From positions 1 to 49,924 of the forward strand of contig CASIBX010000037.1 of assembly GCA_949373075.1 (NCBI GenBank): DNA of 49,924 nucleotides. Direction: 5' to 3'. The translations under genes were made by a program, and so were the position numbers. Of this stretch, positions 35,299-44,919 are shown piece by piece. How positions within the stretch are numbered: position 1 is the stretch's first letter; every line of letters starts with the position of its first letter. Source of the DNA: Candidatus Poseidoniaceae archaeon. Lineage in GTDB: Archaea > Thermoplasmatota > Poseidoniia > Poseidoniales > Poseidoniaceae. The notes under the pieces were generated by a model. The model searched no databases. It was not told the origin of the DNA and was given only the letters and a program-made list of their open reading frames with translations.

Positions 35299-37998
35299 GG
35301 CAGCATTTAGGATAGCAGATTCATCCAGTGAACCAGTTATCATTTCCTTTTCTGCATCTGACCATTTGAAAATTTGAGGCAGCATTCTTTTGCCCCAGAA
35401 TCCCATGACTTGTCCTTTCATTTCACCTTGAGCGAATGGAAGTTCAGCCAATTTACCCGCAAATGATTTGATGTTCTCTCCATGTGCTAAGTGAGCAATA
35501 GCGGCTTGAGCAAGCTCTTTCCGCCACGGACGAGAGATGTGTACTACTGCGCTTTGAGGAGGTCCACCAATGTGTTTCGTAGCAACCTTTGCTACTTTTC
35601 GTGCCTGTTCAAGGAATGTTCGCAGATAGGTTTCATCATCAAGAGCAGACGACTCTTCTGCAGTCAAAGATGAAGGCGCATCGAATACTCTGCTTGCAAC
35701 CAAATCTTGCTTACCCTGCATTTTCCACCAATCTTCAGCGAGGTGCGGTGTTGCAATTGAAATCATATGTGTCCAAGTTTCAAGGATCTCTCTACCCACC
35801 TCTGGATTTTCTCCCCCTCTTCGACGATACCAGTTGATATCTTTCACTAGGTCGAAGTGGCTTGCATCAACCGCCCCGCGAAGGTCATAATTGTCCATAG
35901 CATCTTGCCACTGGATGCATCTTTGTTTGAGGCGAGCTCTCATCCATGTATCGATATCGTCCGCAACTCCATTCCAAGAAAGAATACTCTCTGGCATTCC
36001 GTATAGTTGTACAATTTGGCGGTAATTAGCCTCTAGGGCTGAATCAGACCAGTCCATTCCAGCGGTAGGATTGGCTGCAAAGAGAATGAATAGCCTGACA
36101 GTATCTGCACCGTACTTCTCAATCATATCCTCTGGCGAAACAGTATTTCCAAGACTTTTACTCATCTTCGCACTTCTTTCTCCCAATGTTGAATCACAAT
36201 GCGGGCAATTATTTCCTGTATGTGATACATGGAGCGTAATAGCACAGGTGTCACACCAGGGGGCTGTCTTGTTTACCATTCCTTGACAGAGTAACTCGTT
36301 GAATGGCTCATCAATATCATGTAGTCCAATGTCACGAAGAGCCTTGGTCCAGAACCTGGCATAGATCAGATGCATCTGTGCGTGTTCGATGCCTCCGCAA
36401 TAGAAATCAACATTCATCCAATGGTTTGCAACTTCTGGGTTGAAACAAATTTCGTCCTGCATCGAGTCCGTATATCGTAAGAAGTACCAAGACGAATCTA
36501 CGAATGTGTCCATAGTATCTGTCTCTCTCCTCGCAGGAATACCACATCGAGGACAGTCTACATTGCAGAATGTATCACTAGATTCCAAGGGGTTGCCCTT
36601 ACCATCGAAGACAACATCTCTCGGTAATTCAACAGGTAATTGTTCTTCAGGAACAGGTACTGCTCCACAAGATGTGCAATGGATAATTGGAATTGGAGTG
36701 CCCCAATATCTCTGTCTGCTAATTAGCCAAGGACGAATTTTCCAATTTATTGTCCCTACACCCGCATTCTTCAATTCAAGAGCGTCACATACAGCTGACT
36801 TTGCTTCATCGCCATATAATCCATCAAACCCATCAACGCCCGAATTAACCATCCAGCCTAGGTCTGATTCAGCAGCCTCTAGAGGTTTGTCCGCATCACC
36901 ATCTTCTGACATTACCAAAACGCGTTTGATAGGGATACCATACTTGTTTGCGAATTCAAAATCACGCTCATCATGACCCGGTACTGCCATAACAGCCCCG
37001 GTACCATAAGATGCAATCACGAAATTTCCAATCCAGATAGGAACTCTATCTCCGGTTAGGGGGTGTATGGCAAAAGCGCCGGTTGGTACACCTTTTTTCT
37101 TCCCCATGTTTTTGATGCGGTCGAATTCACTCATCGCTATTATTTCATCATGTAACGACTTCCATTCGGCTTCATATTCAGTGCCTGCAACCAAACGTTC
37201 TGCTAACTCATGCTCAGGGGCTAGCGTAACAAATGTCACTCCAAACAATGTATCGGGACGGGTAGTGAAAACTCTAATTTTCTCCTCGCCCCCTTCTAGT
37301 GAGAATTCTATTTCTGCACCCTCTGAACGCCCGATCCAGTCTTGCTGTAGGGCTTTGACGTTTTCAGGAAATTCAATAGTTTCTAGACCATCTAACAACT
37401 CTTGAGCATACTTTGTGATATTGAGGAACCATTGACTCATTTCTTTCTGAATTACAGGACCATTACATCTCCAGCAACGTCCTGCCTTTACCTGTTCATT
37501 AGCAAGTACGGTATTACAGGAGTTGCACCAATTAACTGGCGCATATTGCTGATATGCCAGCCCGCTTTCTAGGAATTTTAGGAAAAACCACTGATTCCAA
37601 CGATAGTATTGAGGGTCGTGACTTTTCAAAACTCTTCTCCAATCGTATGAGAATCCCATCCGCTTGATTTGCTCAGTTATGCTAGCCATATTTCTTTCAG
37701 TAATATCATGAGGATGGCCACCTTCTGCAATAGCTGCATTTTCTGCCGGCATTCCAAAAGAGTCGAAGCCCATTGGGTACAATACATCAAAACCCATCAA
37801 TCGCTTGTAACGCGCCACAGAGTCTCCGATTGAATAATTTCTAACATGCCCCATGTGCATCTTTCCAGATGGATAGGGATACATTTCAAGGCAATAGAAA
37901 ACAGGGTTGCCTTTGTTGAAGTTGGCATGGAATATTTCTGCATCTGCCCATGCTTTTTGCCAGGATTCTTCAGTAGATTGTGGAATGTATTCCGACAT
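35182..37998 (-). CDS. leuS: Leucyl-tRNA synthetase, bacterial-type
   Basis: 938 residues. Charges tRNA-Leu. The class I motif HMGH is at 48-51 in the context EMYPYPSGKMHMGHVRNYS, typical of bacterial LeuRS. A zinc module (CNSC then CWRC) follows. The CP1 editing domain keeps TTRPDTLFG and GTGAVMAVPGHDERDFEFA, so proofreading should work. The KMSKS motif is at about 611-616. Just before it is a second CxxC...CPHC insert (about 580-602) not usual in E. coli LeuRS. Archaea normally carry the archaeal/eukaryotic LeuRS type, so horizontal acquisition is likely. The C-terminus overlaps the convergent TSP3 gene by 117 bp. Confidence 0.95.
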   Translation of the reverse strand: MSEYIPQSTEESWQKAWADAEIFHANFNKGNPVFYCLEMYPYPSGKMHMGHVRNYSIGDSVARYKRLMGFDVLYPMGFDSFGMPAENAAIAEGGHPHDITERNMASITEQIKRMGFSYDWRRVLKSHDPQYYRWNQWFFLKFLESGLAYQQYAPVNWCNSCNTVLANEQVKAGRCWRCNGPVIQKEMSQWFLNITKYAQELLDGLETIEFPENVKALQQDWIGRSEGAEIEFSLEGGEEKIRVFTTRPDTLFGVTFVTLAPEHELAERLVAGTEYEAEWKSLHDEIIAMSEFDRIKNMGKKKGVPTGAFAIHPLTGDRVPIWIGNFVIASYGTGAVMAVPGHDERDFEFANKYGIPIKRVLVMSEDGDADKPLEAAESDLGWMVNSGVDGFDGLYGDEAKSAVCDALELKNAGVGTINWKIRPWLISRQRYWGTPIPIIHCTSCGAVPVPEEQLPVELPRDVVFDGKGNPLESSDTFCNVDCPRCGIPARRETDTMDTFVDSSWYFLRYTDSMQDEICFNPEVANHWMNVDFYCGGIEHAQMHLIYARFWTKALRDIGLHDIDEPFNELLCQGMVNKTAPWCDTCAITLHVSHTGNNCPHCDSTLGERSAKMSKSLGNTVSPEDMIEKYGADTVRLFILFAANPTAGMDWSDSALEANYRQIVQLYGMPESILSWNGVADDIDTWMRARLKQRCIQWQDAMDNYDLRGAVDASHFDLVKDINWYRRRGGENPEVGREILETWTHMISIATPHLAEDWWKMQGKQDLVASRVFDAPSSLTAEESSALDDETYLRTFLEQARKVAKVATKHIGGPPQSAVVHISRPWRKELAQAAIAHLAHGENIKSFAGKLAELPFAQGEMKGQVMGFWGKRMLPQIFKWSDAEKEMITGSLDESAILNAASVFVCSELGLASIDIEAGTSDVGRSGTAIPLAPSIVYS

Positions 37999-38067
37999 CG
38001 AAGTCCCTCATCGCCCCTACGGGGCGAACTGTCGAACGATGCAATACCCTTGAATCCATCTGCGAAA

Positions 38068-40581
38068 TCACAGCTCTGTAGTATCGAGAAGGAACACAGC
38101 CTCTCTCGTCAAGCGGTATCGGTTTCTAACACCAGACTTGTGTTTTTCTACTAATCCGAATTTTTGTAGTGTTCTCAGGTGGTGGCTTACTAATTGTTGA
38201 GAACGGTCTAATCTGTGGGCAAGTTCGGATTGAGTTGGATACTTTTTCATAACCCCATCGTCATCTAATAAACGCAGTATTTTGCCTTGTAGACTATTTG
38301 GGTCAGGAGAGAGAGGAGGAAGTGGCAGGTCTTCTTCGATAAGACCTGGATGAAGGTTTGTTGTAAATGGATAGAATCTGACAAGTCTTCCATCCGGTCT
38401 CCTCCAGATCATTTCTTCATTCTCTAAAACCTTCAAGTGATGAGTTATTTGTCCATTTGACATTTCAAGTGCAGCCATTAGAGCACGGAAGTGACATCCA
38501 GGGTTTGCAGTTAAGTAACCCATTAAACGGCCTCTTTGGTATCTCCCATCACTGGTTTCACTAGTGCGTCCAATAAGGCCTAGTAGCCAAAGACCAGCAC
38601 TTGTAGTCGGGATTCTCCAACTTTCGTTTGTTGCAACTAATCCAACAAGTAGAGATAGGAATCCTCCACTAACTACAACTGTTGTTATTGTTATCACAAC
38701 AGGGCTTAATTCAGCATCTTGAACTTCAACAGGGGCCGTAGTGACTTCTTCTTGCGCTTCTTCATTTGTAGCCATCACTTCTTGGCTGTAAACTTCTTCA
38801 ACAACAAATGCAGTTGCAGCGAAATCCGAACACTGTGGTGCAGCATCAGAGTCATGAATCAGATATTGGCCTCTAGCACCTGATTCAGGTAACCAATTTA
38901 GCAGCCCTGGTGCTCCGGATAGTGTGATTATTCCTTCAGCAGGGGTGTTGAGTAACCAACAGGTTCCAAACTCGGTATTGGTAGAACTCCAAGTCCCCGT
39001 AATTACTCTTGAGATGATTTCCGCATTTTCTTCAACAGGTTCGTTTTCAATAATATCTTCTACAATAAGTGGCCAACTGAAATCCATAGTCGATTGAACT
39101 AAGGGTTCACTTACACTTTCGAAGAAGAGGGTGTATTCGCCATCATCTAGGTTTTCCATATCAAACTCTAGGGATTCTAAATCCATTGTACTAAATCGTT
39201 GGATTGCGACATCATCATTATCGCATTGTGAAAGAACACTGTCTACCTCGCCTTCAGGACCAATCAATACAGTTTCAAGACCACAAGTCGAAAGCCATGT
39301 GATTTCATCAATTCCAAGACTGGCTATCTGTGGAGATACAGTAAGAATACTCTCTCCTGAAATTTCGGCTGTTATTTCCAGAGTTTCACTTCTACAATCC
39401 GAAGATTTAGCACGACTCAGGCTAATCGAAGAGATATCGAAGATATCATGTTCTGGGATTTCCATTACCACCATCATTTCCCCCGGCGATACAAGGCACC
39501 CATCTGGTCCAATAAAGGTCCAATCTGGCTGAGCATAACTTCGATCTGCTCCTGGAGGAATCATGTACTGTGCTTCAATTTCAGAACAATCCTTCAGTGT
39601 TCTTGAATCCATTACAACATCACCTGCTGAATTTAGAATCCAAACTTCTCCTCGACAAGAATTAGTAAAGTCAAGTGAAATCTCTTCTTCTCCGCCATTT
39701 ATAATTGCAATATCTGCGACAAATAAATCTGATTCCGCAAACGTAGCGTCATCTTCCAAAATAAGTTCAAATTGTAGCTCGTTTATGTTTCCAGTACTAG
39801 TTGATTGGTCAGAATCTGCTGCTACCGTCAATACAACTTCTTGGTAAAGAACGCCATCACCCAAAGACGCAGAGATTGTATTTTGGCCTTCACTGAGAAC
39901 TAAGGGGAATTGCCCGATTGTGATAACTTCATGCGCAGACAAACTGTTGGGTCCGCAAGCACTGAGTAATAATTCATTGAGAGCAATTTTACAATCCCCG
40001 AAGTCTGTTACCATTTTTTCACTTAGCGTATTGTGCAGGCGGAGCGTGACTATGCTAGGACTTGCCTCAGCATGCTCGCCATCTCTCGCTGTAGTAATCA
40101 TCTCTAGTTCTAAGCCATCAGGAATTGTTGTAGGGGTTTGTACATGGATGTTGGTCATCGAAGAAATTCCTTCACCGGCAACAAAATACTCAACAACATA
40201 GTCTCCTGATGATACTAAATCGCCATTTGAATCAGTCAAATCCCAAGATAAAGTATCGAGAGGTAGTTCTGAATCAGCGCCTAAATCCATACCTCGGCTC
40301 TGTCCAAGACAACTTTCAGTCCCGTCTATGAGTAATGTGTTTCCACTCCAAATGCTGAGGACTTGATTACAGGATGGGTCGACATTGATACTTACTGCAT
40401 CACCGTCATTAACCAATATAGCCGAGACTTCAACAATGTCTCCAGACGCATACCATCCATTTGCGGGAGCATCTACGAGGCTAGTCTCTACTGAAACATC
40501 GGAGACGTCTGCAAATGCATTTGGCGCAATTATGACCAGCAGGCCGGCTAGTACCAATGCCAGCATGCGCTCTCTGCCCAT
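38068..40581 (-). CDS. Membrane-anchored regulator with large ectodomain and two cytoplasmic winged helices
   Basis: 837 residues. Signal peptide (MLALVLAGLLVIIAPNAFA), then an ectodomain of about 600 residues with BsuPI-like Ig-fold modules, each with paired cysteines (for example DPSCNQVLSIWSG, NSCRGEVWILNSAG). A membrane helix lies near 630-652 (VVITITTVVVSGGFLSLLVG). Inside are two winged-helix domains. The first, at about 682-755, reads YLTANPGCHFRALMAALEMS then QITHHLKVLENE; the second, at about 775-832, reads TQSELAHRLDRSQQLVSHHL. Both are ArsR/MarR-like. The layout predicts a one-component receptor that senses outside the cell and binds DNA inside. It is divergent from the metallo-hydrolase gene by 59 bp. 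Confidence 0.85.
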   Translation of the reverse strand: MGRERMLALVLAGLLVIIAPNAFADVSDVSVETSLVDAPANGWYASGDIVEVSAILVNDGDAVSINVDPSCNQVLSIWSGNTLLIDGTESCLGQSRGMDLGADSELPLDTLSWDLTDSNGDLVSSGDYVVEYFVAGEGISSMTNIHVQTPTTIPDGLELEMITTARDGEHAEASPSIVTLRLHNTLSEKMVTDFGDCKIALNELLLSACGPNSLSAHEVITIGQFPLVLSEGQNTISASLGDGVLYQEVVLTVAADSDQSTSTGNINELQFELILEDDATFAESDLFVADIAIINGGEEEISLDFTNSCRGEVWILNSAGDVVMDSRTLKDCSEIEAQYMIPPGADRSYAQPDWTFIGPDGCLVSPGEMMVVMEIPEHDIFDISSISLSRAKSSDCRSETLEITAEISGESILTVSPQIASLGIDEITWLSTCGLETVLIGPEGEVDSVLSQCDNDDVAIQRFSTMDLESLEFDMENLDDGEYTLFFESVSEPLVQSTMDFSWPLIVEDIIENEPVEENAEIISRVITGTWSSTNTEFGTCWLLNTPAEGIITLSGAPGLLNWLPESGARGQYLIHDSDAAPQCSDFAATAFVVEEVYSQEVMATNEEAQEEVTTAPVEVQDAELSPVVITITTVVVSGGFLSLLVGLVATNESWRIPTTSAGLWLLGLIGRTSETSDGRYQRGRLMGYLTANPGCHFRALMAALEMSNGQITHHLKVLENEEMIWRRPDGRLVRFYPFTTNLHPGLIEEDLPLPPLSPDPNSLQGKILRLLDDDGVMKKYPTQSELAHRLDRSQQLVSHHLRTLQKFGLVEKHKSGVRNRYRLTREAVFLLDTTEL

Positions 40582-40640
40582 GGTAAACCATGGGCGTCAT
40601 CCCTTAGAAGTGATGCGGTCCATGGTATTGGTGAGCGAAG

Positions 40641-41384
40641 ATGGCCGAATGTATCCTCGAAACACCTAAAATGCTTGTTTTGCAAGCGCAGTTGGGCGAT
40701 TGGGATAATCTAAATCATTTGTTAGTTTGTAAAAAAACCAACAAAGCGGTCATAATCGACCCGTTCTTCTCTCAATACTGGTTAGACGTGTGTTCAACTA
40801 ATGGCTGGGACTTAGAACAAGTGTGGCTGACTCATTCCCACTGGGACCATTCCAAAGGGGTCGAAGGATTGGAAGATAAGCAGGTTTGGGTTCATACAAA
40901 TGAATCATTACGCGGTTGGGATGGACCTTCTAATCACGAATGGTCCAATGATGCAAATTCATTTGTAATTCAAAAAATCGGGGCCCTAGAACTAGAGGCA
41001 CATTGTACTCCTGGCCACACTCCTGGCCACATGACCTTCATCGGAGAAGGTGTGGTGATCAGTGGGGATTGTATGTTCCTTGGAAGTTGTGGCCGCACCG
41101 ACTTATTTGGAGGTGATGTTAACTCCCAGAAAAGTTCATTATTTTATCTCAGAAACCACTTGTCTGAGTTATCCAAAGATTGGTTAGTACTACCTGGACA
41201 CCAGTATGCTTTGTCTAATGGCCAAAACCCAACCTACATCTCTCTAGGTGAGTTACTGGCTGATAATGAGGCTCTAAAAGCGTTGGACGATGATGAGGAA
41301 TGGAACTCTCTAGATTTTTTATCATTCGATGATAGCCTAGCTGAAAAAGCACGTCGTGAAAAGGCCAGGGTTAGTCGTAACTAA
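40641..41384 (+). CDS. Metallo-beta-lactamase-fold hydrolase (glyoxalase II / ETHE1-like)
   Basis: 247 residues. The metal-binding motif THSHWDH is at 64-70, followed by HCTPGHTPGHM, ISGDCMFLGSCGRTDL and PGHQYA, the order seen in hydroxyacylglutathione hydrolases and persulfide dioxygenases. Substrate cannot be decided; archaea generally lack glutathione, so another thioester or persulfide is more likely. The ATG at 40641 is preceded by a GGTGAGCGAAG ribosome site. The divergent regulator gene begins 59 bp away and could control it. Confidence 0.85.
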   Translation: MAECILETPKMLVLQAQLGDWDNLNHLLVCKKTNKAVIIDPFFSQYWLDVCSTNGWDLEQVWLTHSHWDHSKGVEGLEDKQVWVHTNESLRGWDGPSNHEWSNDANSFVIQKIGALELEAHCTPGHTPGHMTFIGEGVVISGDCMFLGSCGRTDLFGGDVNSQKSSLFYLRNHLSELSKDWLVLPGHQYALSNGQNPTYISLGELLADNEALKALDDDEEWNSLDFLSFDDSLAEKARREKARVSRN

Positions 41385-44300
41385 TCACAAATCATCAAGA
41401 CTTAGCATTGTAGGAACCGCTGCTTGTTGAGCTTCATCTTGTTGCATTTGATGTTGCTGCCATTGAGGGACTTCTGCCGGTGGCGTCCATCCTAATTCAA
41501 TCGCTTTGGCAGTGTCACCTTGGTTCACATAGTAGTCGATCCATTCCTGCTTTCGGGACTCTTCTTCTTGGAACATTGCTGAAACTTTCATATCCTCTGC
41601 TCGGCTGTAAGCAGCCTTTCTTCGACCTGCTTGTTTTGCAACCATAGCAACCGAGATGACCGCCAATAAGAACACAGCCAATCCAATCAAAATTAGTACG
41701 CTTCCGTCAATGTCCTCTAGCCATGAACTATCGCCATCTGAGCCTGCGATATAATCGGTATCGTACTTGTTTGGAATGCCATCATTATCGTCATCGGAGA
41801 ATGAAGCACAACTGACCTGGCCACGAATACCAGCACTAATTTCAGCATCGTAAGGACAAGGGTCTGTTTGGTCAGAAACTCCATCTTTATCGGTATCTGT
41901 GCATCCAAAGTAATCAAGATATGATTCACCATATTTCAATTCGCATTCATCAGGTTGCCATGAACCTAATTTCTGGTTATCTCCATAGCCATCACCATCC
42001 GTGTCTGCCCACTGTGTAGCCCTCATAGGGAATGCATCGGGGAGTCTTCCTGTGCTGTTGTCTCCAAAGCCATCACCATCGGAATCTGCCCATTGGCTAG
42101 GATCGGTTGTGAATGCATCTCCCCATTGCTCTCTAATGGTGATTAGGTTACCAAGGTCTTGCTCATCAGCAATAGTTTTGTTTTCCCAGCCGTAATTATC
42201 TCCCCAGCCATCTAAATCAGTATCTTTCCATTGTAGGGGGTCTTCGGGGAATGTGTCATCGACATCAGCCCATGAATCTCCGTCAGTATCAAGGCATCCT
42301 TCGCGGGAATTGTTGGTACTTGTTCCGTATTCCTCAGGGCATTCATCACCATTTGGTACAGCTTGGTTATCGCCCCAGCCATCTCCATCATTGTCAGTCT
42401 GCTGATAGAAATCCTCAGGGAATGCATCGAATGGATCTACTACTCCATCGTTATCCGAGTCAGGACAACCTCGTGCAGCAGCCAGAGTGGATTGACCGAA
42501 TAATTCAGGACATTGGTCTCCGTTATTTCCGTCAGAATTGTCTCCAAAGCCATCGCCATCGAAGTCGCTCCACTGTGTGGGGTCATTCGGGAAGAAATCT
42601 CCATTTGGCAATACTGGCCTATCTCCATATCCGTCCCCATCTGTATCAGCCCACTGGCTTGGGTCGTCAGGGAAGTAGTCGGCATTGTTACCGTCTGGAT
42701 TATCACCATAATTGTCACCATCACGGTCTTCCCATTGAGTTCCATCGGTAGGGAATGGGTCGCCTGCATTTGACCACCCATCACCATCAGCATCAGGACA
42801 TCCTACTCTGTCAAAGGATGAGGTGCCGTATTCACCAGGACATTCATCAGGGTTATTTCCACTGGTATTGTCTCCGTATCCGTCACCATCACTGTCTCTC
42901 CACTGTGTAGGGTCATCAGGGAATGCATCTGCATCGCCACTCGGATGAGCTGGCCAATCAGGAGTTGGATTTGACCAACCATCGCCGTCATTATCTCCAC
43001 ATCCTAGTCGGTCTTCTGAGGAATTACCCCATGTGTTTACACATCCATCAGAGCGAGGGGTATTAGGCTCATCGCCTATCCAGTCACCATCTGAATCGGA
43101 CCACTGGTATCTGTCTAGTGGGAATTTATCGACTTGAGTTGCCTGTGAATCATGCCATCCTGGCCATGATTCATCTACATCAGGAGTAGATACGTCATCC
43201 ACAGGGCGAATGGCAGTCCAAGAAGAATCATTGTAATTATCTCCCCATCCATCACCATCTGTATCGTTCCATTGTGTTGGATTCATTGGGAATGCATCGC
43301 CTTCCTGATTTGTATGATATTCTGTAAATGGCTCAACATCGTGATAGTAATTGTCACCAAACCCGTCATTATCTGAATCAGCCCATTGAGTATAATCGGT
43401 AGGGAACACGTCTCCCTCGTCAGAATAGCCATCTCCGTCTCCGTCAGGACAGCCAAAGCGGTCCTGCCAGCTCGTTCCAGCCTTTGTTGGACATGCATCT
43501 CCTTGATTCGCAGGCAATGGGTTATCTCCATATCCATCATTGTCAGTATCGTTCCATTGAGTTCCTTCGTCCGGGAAAGCATCGCTCTTTCCGTCACCTT
43601 GGTCTGAAGTATTCCAGCCATCATTGTCTGGGTCTAAATCAGCGAACCAGATGTAAAATCCTTCGTTATTTCTTCCAAATGCCTGTGCTATACGGGAACC
43701 GTCTGGTGACCAAGATAGCCCATTTGATTGACCACAGTTGTTTCCATTTCCAGATTGACAGTTACCCGGGCGTGCCTGGGCAATATTGTCGACGCTATTG
43801 CCAGTAGTGACATCATAAATTCTCGAGTACGCACCATCATTTTGGTACCAGGACATTCCAAAGATTACCTGTGTGCCGTCTGGAGAGAAATCTGTAGAAA
43901 GACAAGACGTAGAAATCGATTTACTCCATTTCTGAGTCCAAGATCCAGCCGCAAACAGCCGAATAGTTGATCCTCCGCCGTCCCATCCTTCACAAATCGC
44001 CATGTGCTTTCCATCAGGAGACCAACTTACCGCATTTACATCTGCATTAGGTGAAGAGTCAGATCTGACTGTTGACCATGTACTCGTTTCAACCACGTAA
44101 AAGTCGCCACTACTTCCAATCAAAATGTGAGTGCCAGATGGTGAGAAATCAACAGATTGGAAACGGTCTTCTCCGCCAGGATTTACATTTTGGAGAACTG
44201 AACCATCGCTCATATTTATCACTCTTACAACACCGTTAGTGCCGCCATTACCTGACCTTCCAATCGCGATTGCGGCCATCTCCCCGTCACCAGACAAATC

Positions 44301-44837
44301 GATATCTTCAGTGTAATCTCCTCCGCCTACATCAGCATCTATTGAACCATGAACGCTAGATAAATTACTTGCATAATACACGTTTGCAGTATCGTCGTCC
44401 TTGGTTACACCGATGTACATTCCATCTCCTGACCATGAGACTCCTGCGAGGTATCCCCCGACATTTAGCGATAGAGTATTAATTCCCGAGGTGGCATTCC
44501 AGATGCGCAAATATCCATTTTCGTCGCTACTAACAACCAGTTCTCCATCGGGAGAATGGTCAACAGATGTGAAGTCATAATTTTGAGGAACTGAAACATC
44601 AACAGCAAAATTTGGGTTATTAGAGGTCCAACCGTCGTTAAAATCAGAAGTTCCGTCACCATCTCTATCTGGGCAACCTGTCCTGTCAACAGTCGAATTT
44701 CCAGCAGCATATAGGCAGTCGTCTACCGAATCATCGACTCCGTCGAAGTCGATATCTGCACCGGATGCAAGTGCAAGTCCAGACATGGAAAACATCAGGA
44801 GGGACAGAAGTATAGCACGGCGAGTGAGGCTAGCCAT
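41385..44837 (-). CDS. Giant surface protein: WD40-like propeller, long TSP3 array, C-terminal anchor
   Basis: 1150 residues. Signal peptide (RRAILLSLLMFSMSGLALASG), one TSP3 unit, then a WD40/TolB-like propeller at about 75-400 with recurrent VSWSPDGKHMAI, VDFSPSGTHILIG and STDFSPDGTQVIFG blades. From about 400 to 1045 runs an array with repeated TQWADSDGDGFGDN and CPD.DGDGWSD units, plus Cys pairs. A membrane helix (VLILIGLAVFLLAVISVAMVA) and a Gln/Ala-rich cytoplasmic tail ending SLDDL follow. TSP3 units should bind Ca. The role is probably surface scaffold or adhesion. It is divergent from the wHTH-STAND gene, 82 bp apart. Confidence 0.88.
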   Translation of the reverse strand: MASLTRRAILLSLLMFSMSGLALASGADIDFDGVDDSVDDCLYAAGNSTVDRTGCPDRDGDGTSDFNDGWTSNNPNFAVDVSVPQNYDFTSVDHSPDGELVVSSDENGYLRIWNATSGINTLSLNVGGYLAGVSWSGDGMYIGVTKDDDTANVYYASNLSSVHGSIDADVGGGDYTEDIDLSGDGEMAAIAIGRSGNGGTNGVVRVINMSDGSVLQNVNPGGEDRFQSVDFSPSGTHILIGSSGDFYVVETSTWSTVRSDSSPNADVNAVSWSPDGKHMAICEGWDGGGSTIRLFAAGSWTQKWSKSISTSCLSTDFSPDGTQVIFGMSWYQNDGAYSRIYDVTTGNSVDNIAQARPGNCQSGNGNNCGQSNGLSWSPDGSRIAQAFGRNNEGFYIWFADLDPDNDGWNTSDQGDGKSDAFPDEGTQWNDTDNDGYGDNPLPANQGDACPTKAGTSWQDRFGCPDGDGDGYSDEGDVFPTDYTQWADSDNDGFGDNYYHDVEPFTEYHTNQEGDAFPMNPTQWNDTDGDGWGDNYNDSSWTAIRPVDDVSTPDVDESWPGWHDSQATQVDKFPLDRYQWSDSDGDWIGDEPNTPRSDGCVNTWGNSSEDRLGCGDNDGDGWSNPTPDWPAHPSGDADAFPDDPTQWRDSDGDGYGDNTSGNNPDECPGEYGTSSFDRVGCPDADGDGWSNAGDPFPTDGTQWEDRDGDNYGDNPDGNNADYFPDDPSQWADTDGDGYGDRPVLPNGDFFPNDPTQWSDFDGDGFGDNSDGNNGDQCPELFGQSTLAAARGCPDSDNDGVVDPFDAFPEDFYQQTDNDGDGWGDNQAVPNGDECPEEYGTSTNNSREGCLDTDGDSWADVDDTFPEDPLQWKDTDLDGWGDNYGWENKTIADEQDLGNLITIREQWGDAFTTDPSQWADSDGDGFGDNSTGRLPDAFPMRATQWADTDGDGYGDNQKLGSWQPDECELKYGESYLDYFGCTDTDKDGVSDQTDPCPYDAEISAGIRGQVSCASFSDDDNDGIPNKYDTDYIAGSDGDSSWLEDIDGSVLILIGLAVFLLAVISVAMVAKQAGRRKAAYSRAEDMKVSAMFQEEESRKQEWIDYYVNQGDTAKAIELGWTPPAEVPQWQQHQMQQDEAQQAAVPTMLSLDDL
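41762..43642 (-). repeat. Long TSP3-like tandem array (TQW.D.DGDG.GDN units)
   Basis: Roughly a dozen units of about 30-55 residues share TQW-x-D-x-DGDG-x-GDN and FP-x-DP/GT. At DNA level the units are similar but not identical. This is a likely site for unequal recombination and for assembly error. Confidence 0.8.
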
Positions 44838-44919
44838 AGGTCTCGGTTAGGTTACTTACAAAAGGCTTTACGGTGTATTTGTTCATTATTAAACCCGTCC
44901 AAAAAAGGGGAATTGTTGA

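Noticed and set aside
42251-42751. 166-aa plus-strand ORF opposite the propeller-TSP3 gene
   Set aside because: Antisense to repeated GAT/GGT codons, so its His/Arg-rich sequence is a by-product.
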